Notes: generated from the sequence alone by a model not told the origin. 64,000 nt of DNA from Brucella sp. BE17 (GCF_039545455.1 NZ_CP154468.1:62001-126000), one strand, 5' to 3'; shown: positions 43,449 through 52,758, counted from the stretch's first letter. Made by a program: numbers and translations.

Positions 43449-43464
43449 TTTAGATCGATCTAAA
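43449..43464. promoter_or_regulatory. Perfect 16-bp LacI-type operator
   Basis: TTTAGATCGATCTAAA is a perfect palindrome with a central CG, the layout expected for LacI/GalR operators. It lies just after the LacI gene and about 47 bp before the first permease start codon, so it would overlap or follow the promoter of the importer operon. The assignment to the neighbouring LacI protein is inference. Confidence 0.65.
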
Positions 43465-43510
43465 CACACTTGTCGCAGGAGCGAGCGGCCTGGGTGCCCG
43501 GAGGTTTAAC

Positions 43511-44179
43511 GTGTATAATTTCAATTTTGAACCGGTCTTCGCGTCGATGGACACGCTGCTCATCGGTGCGTGGCAGACGATCGAGCTATCATGTGCCTCC
43601 ATGTTGCTGGGTCTGATCGTCTCCATCATCTGTGCGGTGGGAAAGACGGCCGGTCCGAAGCCGGTGCGTTTCGTGATCGATGCCTATATCGAAATCATCC
43701 GTAACACGCCGTTTCTCATCCAGATATTCTTCATTTTCTTTGGTCTGCCATCTGTCGGTCTGCGTCTTTCGCCCAATAGTGCCGCACTTCTGGCGCTGGT
43801 GGTGAATTTCGGTGCCTATGGCACAGAGATCATCCGCGCGGGCATCGAATCCATTCAAAAGGGTCAGGTGGAAGCGGGTACGGCGCTGGGCCTTTCGCGG
43901 CTGCAGGTGTTTCGCTACATCATCATGAAGCCTGCATTGCGCACGGTCTATCCGTCGCTGACCAGCCAGTTCATCTATCTTATGCTGACGTCGAGTGTTG
44001 TCTCGGTAATTTCCGCCAGCGAGCTCGCCGCTGCCGGTAACGATCTTCAGTCGGCGACGTTTGCAAGTTTCGAAGTCTATATCGTCATCACCATTCTTTA
44101 TCTGATCATGTCGATCGGATTCTCGGCGATCTTTTCGCTGATCGAGAGAATGGCATTCAAGTATCCGTTGAGCCGATAG
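43511..44179 (+). CDS. Polar amino-acid-type ABC transporter permease, first
   Basis: A 222-residue permease of the His/Glu/Gln/Arg family. It has YIEIIRNTPFLIQIFFIFFG and the coupling segment GIESIQKGQVEAGTALGLSR. It starts at GTG 43511, which has GGAGG about 8 bases upstream. It is followed after 9 bp by the second permease. The unusual operon order is permease, permease, binding protein, ATPase, dehydrogenase, EthD-like. Confidence 0.91.
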   Translation: MYNFNFEPVFASMDTLLIGAWQTIELSCASMLLGLIVSIICAVGKTAGPKPVRFVIDAYIEIIRNTPFLIQIFFIFFGLPSVGLRLSPNSAALLALVVNFGAYGTEIIRAGIESIQKGQVEAGTALGLSRLQVFRYIIMKPALRTVYPSLTSQFIYLMLTSSVVSVISASELAAAGNDLQSATFASFEVYIVITILYLIMSIGFSAIFSLIERMAFKYPLSR

Positions 44180-44188
44180 GAGCCGATC

Positions 44189-44845
44189 ATGATCAGACCT
44201 TTCGGCTGGAACGAATTTCTCATCATCCTTTATGCGGCGCAGTGGACCATAGCGTTGTCGGTGATCGCTTTTGCAGGCGGCGGTGTCGGCGGGCTTCTGG
44301 TGGCGCTGTTGCGGGTGTCGGACAATAAGATAATCCGCTATATTGCGCTGGGCTTTATCCGGCTGTTTCAGGGCACGCCGCTTTTGATGCAGCTGTTTCT
44401 GGTGTTCTTCGGCCTCAATATTTTTGGCTTTGGCGTTAATCCTTGGGTTGCAGCGAGCATCGCGCTGACCTTGCATGCAAGCGCTTTTCTGGGCGAGATT
44501 TGGCGCGGCTGCATCGATGCGGTGCCCCCTGGCCAGCGTGAAGCAGCAACGGCTCTGGGTCTGCGATATTTCAACCGGATGCGCTACGTGATCCTGCCAC
44601 AGGCCGCCCGCATTTCGGTCGCGCCGACAGTTGGCTTCCTGGTGCAGCTCATCAAGGGAACCTCGCTTGCCGCGATCATCGGCTTTACCGAACTGACCCG
44701 ACAGGGCCAGATCATCAACAATGCGACCTTCAGTCCGTTCATGGTGTTCGGCACGGTGGCCGCGCTCTATTTTATTTTGTGCTGGCCATTGTCCATTCTG
44801 GCGCGGCGTATGGAAACACGGTTTTCGCGTTCAACCGCACGCTAA
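44189..44845 (+). CDS. Polar amino-acid-type ABC transporter permease, second
   Basis: A 218-residue permease with the motif GFIRLFQGTPLLMQLFLVFF and the coupling loop CIDAVPPGQREAATALGLRY. It pairs with the preceding permease. GGAG lies right before the ATG. It sits 65 bp upstream of the binding-protein gene. Confidence 0.91.
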   Translation: MIRPFGWNEFLIILYAAQWTIALSVIAFAGGGVGGLLVALLRVSDNKIIRYIALGFIRLFQGTPLLMQLFLVFFGLNIFGFGVNPWVAASIALTLHASAFLGEIWRGCIDAVPPGQREAATALGLRYFNRMRYVILPQAARISVAPTVGFLVQLIKGTSLAAIIGFTELTRQGQIINNATFSPFMVFGTVAALYFILCWPLSILARRMETRFSRSTAR

Positions 44846-44910
44846 CATCAAAAGCATAAACACACCACGTGCCGGCGAGGAGACCGGCCACACACAGGGA
44901 AGGAAATAAC

Positions 44911-45711
44911 ATGAATTACACCAGACGAATGGCAATGATCCTCATCGGGGCAGGCGCGCTTGCAACCGCCGTGGTGCCGTCGGCCTTTGCCCAGAGCGTG
45001 GAAGGCATCAAATCGGCTGGCGCGATCAAGATCGGCATGCTGGTCGATTTTCCGCCTTTCGGCATCATAAACACCAGCAACGAGCCGGACGGCTATGACG
45101 CGGACGTTGCTAAACTGCTGGCCAAGGAACTGGATGTTAAGGCACAGATCGTTCCCGTCACCGGACCGAACCGTATTCCCTATCTGCAGAGCGGACAGGT
45201 CGATGTGCTGGTTGCTTCGCTTGGTATCACAGAGGAACGCGCGAAGAGCGTAGATTTCTCGCAGCCTTATGCGGGTATTTCAATTGGCGTCTTCGGACCG
45301 AAAGACGCGGCCGTCACGAAGCCCGAAGACCTTTCGGGTAAGACGATTGGCGTGGCGCGTGCATCCACGCAGGATACGGCCGTTACCGCAGCTGCTCCAA
45401 AGGACGCCACCATCCGGCGTTTCGATGACGATGCCAGCGCCGTACAGGCACTGCTCTCCAATCAGGTGGAACTGATCGGACTTTCCAACGTCGTGGCCGC
45501 AGAAATCGAAAAGGCAGCCCCTGGCCGCTACGAGCAGAAAATGCAGCTGAGCCAGCAGGTACAGGGTATTGCGGTAAAGAAGGGTTCGACCGAGATGCTC
45601 GAATTTGTCAACAAATTCATCGAAAAGGCCAAGGGCGACGGCGAACTCAACAAGATCCACGAAAAATGGCTCGGCTCGCCATTGCCGGATTTTGTGTCTG
45701 AGGCAAAGTAA
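44911..45711 (+). CDS. Polar amino-acid-type ABC transporter binding protein
   Basis: A 266-residue family-3 binding protein. The signal peptide MNYTRRMAMILIGAGALATA ends near SAFA-QS. The mature fold has GYDADVAKLLAKELDVKAQI and the ligand-closing segment LVASLGITEERAKSVDFSQP. ATG 44911 has GGAAGGAAA upstream; the open frame extends 14 codons more. The ligand is unknown. A 2-hydroxyacid dehydrogenase in the same operon suggests that a hydroxy- or keto-acid or an amino acid derived from it is imported. Confidence 0.91.
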   Translation: MNYTRRMAMILIGAGALATAVVPSAFAQSVEGIKSAGAIKIGMLVDFPPFGIINTSNEPDGYDADVAKLLAKELDVKAQIVPVTGPNRIPYLQSGQVDVLVASLGITEERAKSVDFSQPYAGISIGVFGPKDAAVTKPEDLSGKTIGVARASTQDTAVTAAAPKDATIRRFDDDASAVQALLSNQVELIGLSNVVAAEIEKAAPGRYEQKMQLSQQVQGIAVKKGSTEMLEFVNKFIEKAKGDGELNKIHEKWLGSPLPDFVSEAK

Positions 45712-45722
45712 ATCTCGATTTG

Positions 45723-45751
45723 CGCCATGCCCGGTTTGGCCGGGCATGGCG
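45723..45751 (+). other. Perfect 12-bp stem-loop between binding-protein and ATPase genes
   Basis: Arms CGCCATGCCCGG (45723-45734) and CCGGGCATGGCG (45740-45751) pair perfectly around TTTGG. It starts 12 bases after the binding-protein stop. No T-run follows directly, so it is probably an mRNA-stability element that raises the binding-protein level. Confidence 0.65.
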
Positions 45752-45796
45752 ATAGGGCTTTAAAACGACTATTCTCTCGAAAGCAGGTTTTCCGTT

Positions 45797-46552
45797 ATGA
45801 ACCAGACGGCGCAGGACAAAGTGGGTCCGGCAGTGCTCATGGAAGGTATCAACAAGTGGTACGGGACCTATCATGCGCTGCGAAACATCAACCTGACCGT
45901 GGCGCGGGGTGAGCGTATCGTCATCTGCGGCCCGTCCGGATCGGGCAAATCCACGCTTATCCGCTGCATCAACCAGCTTGAAAGTATTCAGGAAGGGCGG
46001 ATTGTCGTCGATGGCCTGGACCTGACCAAAGGCGGCAGGAACGTCGATGTTGTCCGGCAGGAAACCGGCATGGTTTTCCAGCAGTTCAACCTGTTTCCGC
46101 ATATGACGGTGCTTGAAAACTGCACATTGGCGCCCACAAAGGTGCGCGGTGTGGCAAAAGCTGAAGCCGAGAAGACCGCACGGCAATATCTTGAGCGCGT
46201 ACGCATTCCCGAACAGGCCGACAAATATCCCGCCCAGCTGTCCGGTGGCCAGCAGCAGCGCGTGGCGATCGCCCGCGCCTTGTGCATGAATCCCAAGATC
46301 ATGCTGTTCGATGAACCGACTTCGGCCCTTGATCCTGAAATGGTCAAGGAGGTGCTCGACACCATGATCGATCTGGCGAAAGAGGGCATGACCATGCTGT
46401 GCGTGACCCATGAAATGGGATTTGCGCGTCAGGTCGCCGATCGGGTAATTTTCATGGACCAGGGGCAGATTCTGGAAATGGCACCGCCGGAAGAGTTTTT
46501 TGGCAATCCCAAGCATGAGCGCACGAAAGCCTTTATCGGTCAGATTTCCTGA
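45797..46552 (+). CDS. Polar amino-acid-type ABC transporter ATPase
   Basis: A 251-residue ATPase. It has Walker [11 protein letters not shown]-loop [13 protein letters not shown], signature [15 protein letters not shown] and Walker [15 protein letters not shown]. All are canonical. It energises the two permeases at 43511-44845. It is 37 bp upstream of the 2-hydroxyacid dehydrogenase. Confidence 0.93.
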   Translation: MNQTAQDKVGPAVLMEGINKWYGTYHALRNINLTVARGERIVICGPSGSGKSTLIRCINQLESIQEGRIVVDGLDLTKGGRNVDVVRQETGMVFQQFNLFPHMTVLENCTLAPTKVRGVAKAEAEKTARQYLERVRIPEQADKYPAQLSGGQQQRVAIARALCMNPKIMLFDEPTSALDPEMVKEVLDTMIDLAKEGMTMLCVTHEMGFARQVADRVIFMDQGQILEMAPPEEFFGNPKHERTKAFIGQIS

Positions 46553-46589
46553 CCGACGCGCATATCATATGAAATGACTGGAGCTATCC

Positions 46590-47528
46590 GTGACGCATGA
46601 AATCCTGCTCGTCGAGCCGATGATGGCGCTGATCGAAGAAAAACTTGATGCCGGTTATAAAGTGCACCGGCTTTACAGGGCTGAAGAGAAGACGGAAATT
46701 GAAGCAGCGCTCGGCAAAATCCGTGCGGTGGTAACCGGCGGTGGCAGCGGGCTTTCGAACGAATGGATCGCACGGCTTCCCGCACTGGGTATTATCGCAA
46801 TAAACGGGGTTGGTACCGATAAGGTCGATCTCGAATTTGCCCGCGATCGTGGCGTTAATGTGACGACCACACCGGGCCTGTTGAGCGATGATGTGGCAGA
46901 TATCGGCATTATATTGATGCTTGATCTCCTGCGCCATGTCACGGCAGGTGACGGCTTTGTGCGTGAGGGACGCTGGGCGCGCGGCGAGGCCTTTAGCTTG
47001 GGCGTCAGTCCCAAAGGCAAGCGCATCGGTGTTCTGGGGCTTGGCCAGATCGGCAGATCAATGGCCAGACGGGCCGAAGCCTTTGGTATGCAGGTTCATT
47101 ACTGGAACCGCTCACCCGTTGAAAATACCGACTGGATCGCCCATGCTTCGCCGGTCGAGCTCGCGAAAAACAGCGATGTTTTGGCAGTGTGCGTCGCCGC
47201 CAATCCCTCTACCGCCAATATCGTCAATGCCGATGTGCTGGCAGCACTTGGCAGCAAGGCCTATCTCGTCAACGTCTCACGTGGCAGCGTTGTCGATGAA
47301 GACGCGCTTCTCGATGCCCTTGAAAATGGCGTTATCGCAGGCGCGGGGCTTGATGTCTTTGTCAATGAGCCGACCATCCGCGACGAATTCCTGAGCGCAC
47401 CCAACACGGTTTTGATGCCACATCAGGGTAGCGCAACTGTTGAGACGCGCATTGCCATGGGCGAACTGGTGCTGGAAAATATCCAAGCATTCTTTGCCGG
47501 CCAAACCCCTCCTTCCACAGTCAACTGA
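46590..47528 (+). CDS. D-isomer-specific 2-hydroxyacid dehydrogenase
   Basis: A 312-residue NAD(P)-dependent dehydrogenase. The Rossmann motif is GVLGLGQIGRSMARR. The catalytic Arg lies in NVSRGSVVDEDAL and the catalytic His in MPHQGSATVETR. It is similar to the glyoxylate/hydroxypyruvate reductase (GhrB-like) group. It starts at GTG 46590 with GGAG 6 bases before. Its place in a transporter operon suggests that it converts the imported compound or its keto product. Confidence 0.9.
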   Translation: MTHEILLVEPMMALIEEKLDAGYKVHRLYRAEEKTEIEAALGKIRAVVTGGGSGLSNEWIARLPALGIIAINGVGTDKVDLEFARDRGVNVTTTPGLLSDDVADIGIILMLDLLRHVTAGDGFVREGRWARGEAFSLGVSPKGKRIGVLGLGQIGRSMARRAEAFGMQVHYWNRSPVENTDWIAHASPVELAKNSDVLAVCVAANPSTANIVNADVLAALGSKAYLVNVSRGSVVDEDALLDALENGVIAGAGLDVFVNEPTIRDEFLSAPNTVLMPHQGSATVETRIAMGELVLENIQAFFAGQTPPSTVN

Positions 47529-47532
47529 GTTC

Positions 47533-47862
47533 ATGATGATTGTCAGACAGGCTTTTTTCGAAGGACAAATTCACGCTGGTCGTGAAGATGCCTTCAAGGA
47601 TTATGTTGCGAAAACGCTGATGCCGATGTGGCTTGCCTTTCCGGGCATCCGGGACGTCAAAGTCTTGTACGCTGTCGAACGTGATGAGGGTGCACCGCCT
47701 TATCCGATGGTGCTGTGGACGCAGTATGATAGCAGGGATGCTCTGGCAAAGGCGCTTTCCTCGCCCATTCGTTACGAAAGCCGCGAGGCAACCAAGGGTC
47801 TGCTCGCCATGTTCGACGGGCATATCCACCATCATGTCTTTGAACTGGAGCAGGAAAGTTAA
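47533..47862 (+). CDS. Small dimeric alpha-beta barrel-type protein (EthD/NIPSNAP-like)
   Basis: A 109-residue protein (starts MMIVRQAFFEGQIHAGREDA). The length, the GQIHAGREDAFKDYVAKTLM helix and the beta-strand-rich ending HIHHHVFELEQES suggest a ferredoxin-like dimeric barrel as in EthD, NIPSNAP and antibiotic-biosynthesis monooxygenase-like proteins. I do not recognise the exact family. It starts 5 bp after the dehydrogenase stop, so it is co-translated, and ends 4 bp into the convergent NfeD gene. It may be a small isomerase or auxiliary enzyme for the same substrate. Confidence 0.75.
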   Translation: MMIVRQAFFEGQIHAGREDAFKDYVAKTLMPMWLAFPGIRDVKVLYAVERDEGAPPYPMVLWTQYDSRDALAKALSSPIRYESREATKGLLAMFDGHIHHHVFELEQES

Positions 47863-48317
47863 ACTGCTACCTCTATTTCCAACGTGACAGGATCGAAGCT
47901 CACGACACGCACCTGCGTACCGGCTGGTAGGTCCGGTCCTTTTACGCGCCATATCGTATCGTTGATGCGGATGCGACCACGGCCATTGACGAGCGCTTCC
48001 TCGAGTGTTGCGCGCTGACCGACGAGCTGTTCGCCGCGCTGGTTGAGGAACGGCTCGTCATGGCGGTCATTGCTGCCGAAGAAGCGGCGACCGGCCAGCA
48101 CGAAGATCACTGCCATAACCAGAAACACGACGATCTGAAATTGCCATCCGAAGCCGGTTATGGAACCAAGAAGCAGGGCAATGCCGCCGGTGACCAGTGC
48201 CGCCAGCCCAAACCAGATGAAAAAGAAGCCCGGCGCCAGAAGTTCAAGAAGCAGCAGGGCTAGCCCGAAGACGAACCAGTTCCAGAGGCCAAGCCCGGAG
48301 AGGAAGTCCGATATCAT
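47859..48317 (-). CDS. NfeD-like membrane protein
   Basis: A 152-residue protein with hydrophobic helices in the first half (WFVFGLALLLLELLAPGFFF, then GGIALLLGSITGF and further helices) and a soluble OB-fold C-terminus (RGRIRINDTIWRVKGPDLPA) of the NfeD family. It lies 20 bp downstream of the band-7 gene, the usual partner. The pair is thought to organise membrane microdomains. Confidence 0.88.
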   Translation of the reverse strand: MISDFLSGLGLWNWFVFGLALLLLELLAPGFFFIWFGLAALVTGGIALLLGSITGFGWQFQIVVFLVMAVIFVLAGRRFFGSNDRHDEPFLNQRGEQLVGQRATLEEALVNGRGRIRINDTIWRVKGPDLPAGTQVRVVSFDPVTLEIEVAV

Positions 48318-48337
48318 GGTGCCCTGCTTTCTTTAAC

Positions 48338-49327
48338 CTAGCTGCGGTTTGTCGTCGGCACGCTGCGCCCGCGCGTAACGGGTGGCGGCGAGGCCGGATC
48401 GACCGGGGTGACACCATCGCCAAAAACCTCCTTGGCGATCGCGCCGATACCGGCGAGCGAACCAATCAGCGAACTGGCCTCAAGCGGCATCAGCACAACC
48501 TTCTGGTTCTTGGCGCTGGCGATATTGCCAAGGGCTTCGGTATATTTCTGCGCCACGAAATAGTTGAGTGCCTGCACATTGCCGCTGGAAACCGCATCGG
48601 AAACAAGCGTGGTGGCCTTGGCTTCCGCCTCCGCCAGCCGTTCGCGAGCTTCCGCCTCGCGCTTGGCGGCTTCGAGCTTGCCCTCGGCTTCGAGAATCTG
48701 TGACTGTTTCTGGCCTTCGGCGCGAAGAATCTGCGCGTTGCGGTCGCCTTCGGCTTCCAGAACCTGTGCGCGCTTGTCGCGTTCGGCCTTCATCTGGCGG
48801 GCCATGGAGGCAACGATATCGGCAGGCGGGCTGATATCCTTGATCTCGACGCGTGTCATCTTGAGGCCCCATGGATGCGCGGCTTCGTCGACCACACGCA
48901 GCAGGCGATCATTGATCGTGTCACGGTTGGACAGAAGTTCGTCGAGATCCATTGACCCCATGACGGTACGGATATTGGTCATGGTGAGGTTGAGGACGGC
49001 ATATTGCAGGTTCGAAACCTGATACGCGGCCTGAGCGGCGTTCAAGACCTGATAGAAGGCCACTGCATCGACACCGACAATGGCGTTGTCGCGGGTGATG
49101 ACTTCCTGTGTCGGAACATCCAGCACCTGCTCCATCATGTTGAGGCGCGCACCGATGCGATCGAAGAAGGGAATGATCAGGTTGAGGCCCGGATTGAGCG
49201 TTCGCGTATAGCGTCCGAAACGCTCAACTGTATAATTAAAGCCCTGCGGCACCGTCTTGATGCCTGCAAACAGTGTTGCCAGAACCAGCGCAGCCAAAAT
49301 CAGCAGCGTTATGTCAAAACCTGTCAT
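48338..49327 (-). CDS. qmcA: SPFH/band-7 protein (QmcA/slipin-like)
   Basis: A 329-residue protein. It has one N-terminal membrane helix ([16 protein letters not shown]) followed by the SPFH domain ([20 protein letters not shown], then [16 protein letters not shown]). A long charged coiled coil of EAEG/AEGQKQ repeats (about 195-250) follows, and a Gly/Pro-rich tail ends it. Such proteins form membrane-associated oligomers that modulate proteases or membrane quality. It is upstream of nfeD, as usual. Confidence 0.9.
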   Translation of the reverse strand: MTGFDITLLILAALVLATLFAGIKTVPQGFNYTVERFGRYTRTLNPGLNLIIPFFDRIGARLNMMEQVLDVPTQEVITRDNAIVGVDAVAFYQVLNAAQAAYQVSNLQYAVLNLTMTNIRTVMGSMDLDELLSNRDTINDRLLRVVDEAAHPWGLKMTRVEIKDISPPADIVASMARQMKAERDKRAQVLEAEGDRNAQILRAEGQKQSQILEAEGKLEAAKREAEARERLAEAEAKATTLVSDAVSSGNVQALNYFVAQKYTEALGNIASAKNQKVVLMPLEASSLIGSLAGIGAIAKEVFGDGVTPVDPASPPPVTRGRSVPTTNRS

Positions 49328-49374
49328 TGTATCGTCCTTAATTTCGCGAACTGGACCTGTTCAGTCCTGTAGGC

Positions 49375-50427
49375 TCATACCCAGCCCTGTAATTCGCGCC
49401 GCACCAGCGTCTCGATAACCTTCATACCGTCTTCGCTGTCATTGAGGCAAGGAATATGGCTGAAATTCTCGCCGCCATTTTCGTGGAAGGCATGTGCGGC
49501 TTCATTTCCGATCTCATCAACGGTCTCAAGACAATCGACGACAAAACCCGGATTAAGCACGGCAACCGACTTGACGCCTTGTTTGGCAAGGTTTTCCACG
49601 GTCTCGTCCGTATAAGGTTGCAACCATTCCTCCGGGCCGAAGCGGGACTGAAAAGTGGTTCGGAATTTTTCTTCATCAAGACCGAGGCGTGCCCGCAACA
49701 GGCGCGCCGTCTCCAGACATTGCTGGCGATAGGGATCGCCCTTTTCCGAATAGCTTTTGGGAATGCCATGGAAAGAAGCGAGGATCACATCCGGCTCAAA
49801 GGAAAGCGTTTTCAGATGGTTCTCGATCGAGCGGGCCAAGGCCTCGATATAGACCGGCTCGCTCTCATAGGAGGGGATGGTGCGCACGGCTGGCATGAAG
49901 CGCTTCTTCATCAGCACTTCGAAGAACTTGTCATTCACCGTTGCGGTCGTGGTGGCCGAATATTGCGGATAGAGTGGAAACATGACGATGCGCTCGCATC
50001 CAGCCTGCAACAGCCGGTCGGTCACCGTTTCGATGGAAGGCTGGCCGTAGCGCATCGCCCAATCGACGACGACGTTTGAATGATCCTTCAAGGCTTCTGC
50101 CAGCTTTTCGCCTTGCGCGCGGGTATAGGTGCGCAGCGGCGATTCGTTTTTTTCCCGGTTCCAGATGCGTTCGTAAAGCTTGCCGGATTTGGATGGGCGG
50201 GTGTTGAGAACGATGCCGTAAAGGATTGGTAACCATGCGACGCGCGGCCATTCGATAACGCGGCGATCGGAGAGGAATTCGGCAAGATAGCGGCGCATCG
50301 GCGCGTAGCTGGTGCCGTCTGGCGTGCCAAGATTGACGAGCAGGACGCCGACTTTCGGCAATTGCGGCGCTTCGACGCCTGTCTGATCTGTCGCCGTTTG
50401 GGTCTGGCTTTTCTGCGCTTTTTTCAT
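49375..50427 (-). CDS. hemH: Ferrochelatase
   Basis: A 350-residue enzyme of normal length for the family. It has GVLLVNLGTPDGTSYAPMRR at the start, MFPLYPQYSATTTATVN, and the metal-site His in ASFHGIPKSY with Glu in CLETVDEIG. It inserts Fe(II) into protoporphyrin IX, the last step of haem synthesis. ATG 50427 is chosen over 50436. A terminator belonging to the upstream lipoprotein gene lies just before it. Confidence 0.95.
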   Translation of the reverse strand: MKKAQKSQTQTATDQTGVEAPQLPKVGVLLVNLGTPDGTSYAPMRRYLAEFLSDRRVIEWPRVAWLPILYGIVLNTRPSKSGKLYERIWNREKNESPLRTYTRAQGEKLAEALKDHSNVVVDWAMRYGQPSIETVTDRLLQAGCERIVMFPLYPQYSATTTATVNDKFFEVLMKKRFMPAVRTIPSYESEPVYIEALARSIENHLKTLSFEPDVILASFHGIPKSYSEKGDPYRQQCLETARLLRARLGLDEEKFRTTFQSRFGPEEWLQPYTDETVENLAKQGVKSVAVLNPGFVVDCLETVDEIGNEAAHAFHENGGENFSHIPCLNDSEDGMKVIETLVRRELQGWV

Positions 50428-50524
50428 CTCATTCACCTTCTGCCATCTATCCAGTTGGCCGTCATATATTCAGTTTGAAAGTAGAGAAAAAAAGCCAAAT
50501 TACAATCCTGACAATCACTGTCAT

Positions 50525-50557
50525 AAAAAAGGCGACACCGGTGTATCCGGTGCCGCC
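50525..50557 (-). terminator. Terminator after the Omp10-like gene
   Basis: Arms GGCGACACCGG (50531-50541) and CCGGTGCCGCC (50547-50557) pair with one mismatch around TGTAT. On the minus strand a T-run (from AAAAAA at 50525-50530) follows the stem. It lies between the lipoprotein and hemH genes. Confidence 0.85.
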
Positions 50558-50578
50558 ATTATAGCTATGTGGTGTTTC

Positions 50579-50959
50579 TTAACCGACAGCGCCACGTGTC
50601 AGTGAAAAACGGGCGCCGGTCGATGAAGTGCAGTTAAGCTGGCTTGGAGAAACCAGCGCGCAATTGACCTTGGAAGATGTGCCACGCACGATGGAGCGCA
50701 TGTCGATTTCCACGAGCTGCGGCGACTGATAGCGGTAGCTACCTTCGGCCAGTCGCTCGTTGGTGTCGGTGGTCCGGGTCTGGAAAGAACCGCCATTGAA
50801 TGAGGAAATAATGCCGTTGGGGTCTGACCAGTTGCCTTCAATGCCGCCAGGACGCCCGATGGCAGACTGAGAGTTGCCGCCTACCGGGCCGGTCGTTTCA
50901 CAAGCCGCCAAAACCAGCGACATGAGGGCAAGGGAGCCAATGATGCGGAAGCGTTTCAT
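50579..50959 (-). CDS. omp10: Outer-membrane lipoprotein, Omp10 homologue
   Basis: A 126-residue lipoprotein with signal MKRFRIIGSLALMSLVLAAC and a lipobox Cys at residue 20. The body GIEGNWSDPNGIISSFNGGS, RTTDTNERLAEGSYRYQSPQ and KVNCALVSPSQLNCTSSTGA matches Brucella Omp10 (a 126-residue outer-membrane lipoprotein and antigen of Brucella). Differences from the Brucella protein as I recall it suggest a related genus, such as Ochrobactrum. It is probably surface-exposed and anchored by the lipid. Start at ATG 50959; two further ATGs upstream are less likely. Confidence 0.92.
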   Translation of the reverse strand: MKRFRIIGSLALMSLVLAACETTGPVGGNSQSAIGRPGGIEGNWSDPNGIISSFNGGSFQTRTTDTNERLAEGSYRYQSPQLVEIDMRSIVRGTSSKVNCALVSPSQLNCTSSTGARFSLTRGAVG

Positions 50960-51205
50960 GTCCATGCTCTCCATATAAGCATTTGCAGCGAAAGATCATC
51001 GGTCTTTGGCACATATGCTCTAAAACAAAAGTCGAGCGATATCGGAGTTCTGTTTCAGCCCGATCGCTCCTGGGATGATATCCCTGTGATGTATTGAATT
51101 TTACAGGAAAACAAGTCCCTTTTGCGAGGATTGCGTGATTGTTGCGAAACTGCCGCAACATCAAAGGCCTGTTTTCAGTCGTCTTTTGTCATCATAGCGC
51201 CCTGC

Positions 51206-52651
51206 CTATCCGACGAGGATATTGCGGAACTGCCAAGGGTCTTTGCGGTCGATATCCTCTTCAAAGAGTATGCCGCGGCCCTCCAGCGGGGTCCAGTCGG
51301 TATAATATCCCTTCACCGGGCCCAGATAGGGCGTCTGTACTTCAAGGCAGCGGCGATAATCGATCTCGTCGGTTTCGACGATGCCGCTTAAAGGATTTTC
51401 CAGCGCCCAGACCATACCGGCAAGGACTGCGGACGATACCTGCAATCCGGTGGCATTCTGATAGGGGGCGAGTTTGCGCGCTTCGCGAATAGAAAGCTGC
51501 GAGCCATACCAATAAGCGTTCCTGTCGTGACCGTAGAGAAGGACGCCGAGTTCATCTGCGCCATCCAGAATTTCGTTTTCTTCCAGCACATGCTGGACCG
51601 GCTGCGCACGCCCGCCATTGCCGAACATCTCGTCGAGCGACAGAATGGCGTCATTGCTGGGGTGATAGGCGTAATTGCAGGTCGGGCGATAGTCGAGTTT
51701 GCCCTTCTTGCTGCGCAGCGTGAAGAAATCGGCAATCGAAATCGCCTCATTATGGGTGACGAGCAGACCATATTGCGCGCCATGGGTCGGACACCATGTT
51801 CGAATGCGCGTATTGCCTCCGGGCTGTTCAAGAAAGATCGCTGCTTTGTTGCCCTTTTTCTGTTTGCGCGCATTCTTGGGCTTCCATTTTTCATGGCTGC
51901 CCCAGCCAAGTTCCGCAGGCTGCAAGCCTTCAGCAATGAAGCCTTCGACCGACCAGGTGTTCCAGAACGTGTTGAAGGGTTTGGGCTTTTTGGCGCGCTG
52001 CGTGTCGCGTTCGGCAATGTGAATGCCCTTGACGCCAGCTTTCTTCATGAGCTTTGCCCAGCCCTGACGGTCATCCGCTGCGGGTTCAATGAAGTCGAGC
52101 TTGAGTTCGTTCGCGAGATTGACTAGCGCCTTTTTCACGAACCACGACACCATGCCGGGATTGGCACCGCAACACGAAACGGCAGTCGGGCCGTCTGGGT
52201 TCTTGCGCTTTTCGGCCCGCGCGGTTTCGCGCAGGGCGTAATTGGTGCGTGCGGCATTGTCGGCCTCGGCATCAAAATAAAAACCAAGCCATGGCTCGAC
52301 CACGGTGTCGATATAAAGCGCGCCTTGTTCACGGGCAAAACGCATCAGGTCGACCGACCCGGTATCCACGGACAGATTGACGACGAAGGGCTGGCCTTCG
52401 CCCTCTTTCAGCAGGGGACCAAGGATAGTTTTGTAATTATCGCGGGTGATGGCTTCTTTCAGGAAGCGAATGCCCTTGTCATCGAGATGCTTGCGGTTTT
52501 TTTCGCTTGGGTCGATCACGACCATACGCGCTTTCTCGAATTTGAAATGGCGCTCGATCAGCGGCAGGGTACCGCGCCCGATCGACCCAAAGCCGATCAT
52601 GATGACGGAGCCGGTAATCTCGCCATGGACTTGCCACTTCTCTTTCGCCAT
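51206..52651 (-). CDS. hss: Homospermidine synthase
   Basis: A 481-residue protein of the rhizobial/bacterial homospermidine synthase family. It begins MAKEKWQVHGEITGSVIMIG, and the NAD-binding motif is GFGSIGRGTLPLIERHF. Further on it has SCCGANPGMVSWFVKKALVN and VEPWLGFYFDAEADN. The enzyme joins two putrescine units into sym-homospermidine, the main long polyamine of many Rhizobiales. ATG 52651 is preferred; an extra 8 codons upstream are possible. Single gene. Confidence 0.95.
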   Translation of the reverse strand: MAKEKWQVHGEITGSVIMIGFGSIGRGTLPLIERHFKFEKARMVVIDPSEKNRKHLDDKGIRFLKEAITRDNYKTILGPLLKEGEGQPFVVNLSVDTGSVDLMRFAREQGALYIDTVVEPWLGFYFDAEADNAARTNYALRETARAEKRKNPDGPTAVSCCGANPGMVSWFVKKALVNLANELKLDFIEPAADDRQGWAKLMKKAGVKGIHIAERDTQRAKKPKPFNTFWNTWSVEGFIAEGLQPAELGWGSHEKWKPKNARKQKKGNKAAIFLEQPGGNTRIRTWCPTHGAQYGLLVTHNEAISIADFFTLRSKKGKLDYRPTCNYAYHPSNDAILSLDEMFGNGGRAQPVQHVLEENEILDGADELGVLLYGHDRNAYWYGSQLSIREARKLAPYQNATGLQVSSAVLAGMVWALENPLSGIVETDEIDYRRCLEVQTPYLGPVKGYYTDWTPLEGRGILFEEDIDRKDPWQFRNILVG

Positions 52652-52758
52652 TTTCTTCCTCTCAGAAGCCCACATGGGCTCTATTGATTATGGATAAAGC
52701 ATAACACAGGTTCATTGAAAGGAAGCAACGTCACAAGCTTATGACATGCATGATTCTT

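Noticed and set aside
43589..44476. 295-codon open frame antisense to the amino-acid-type permeases
   Set aside because: It is antisense to two conserved membrane proteins and is rich in charged residues as expected of a complementary frame.
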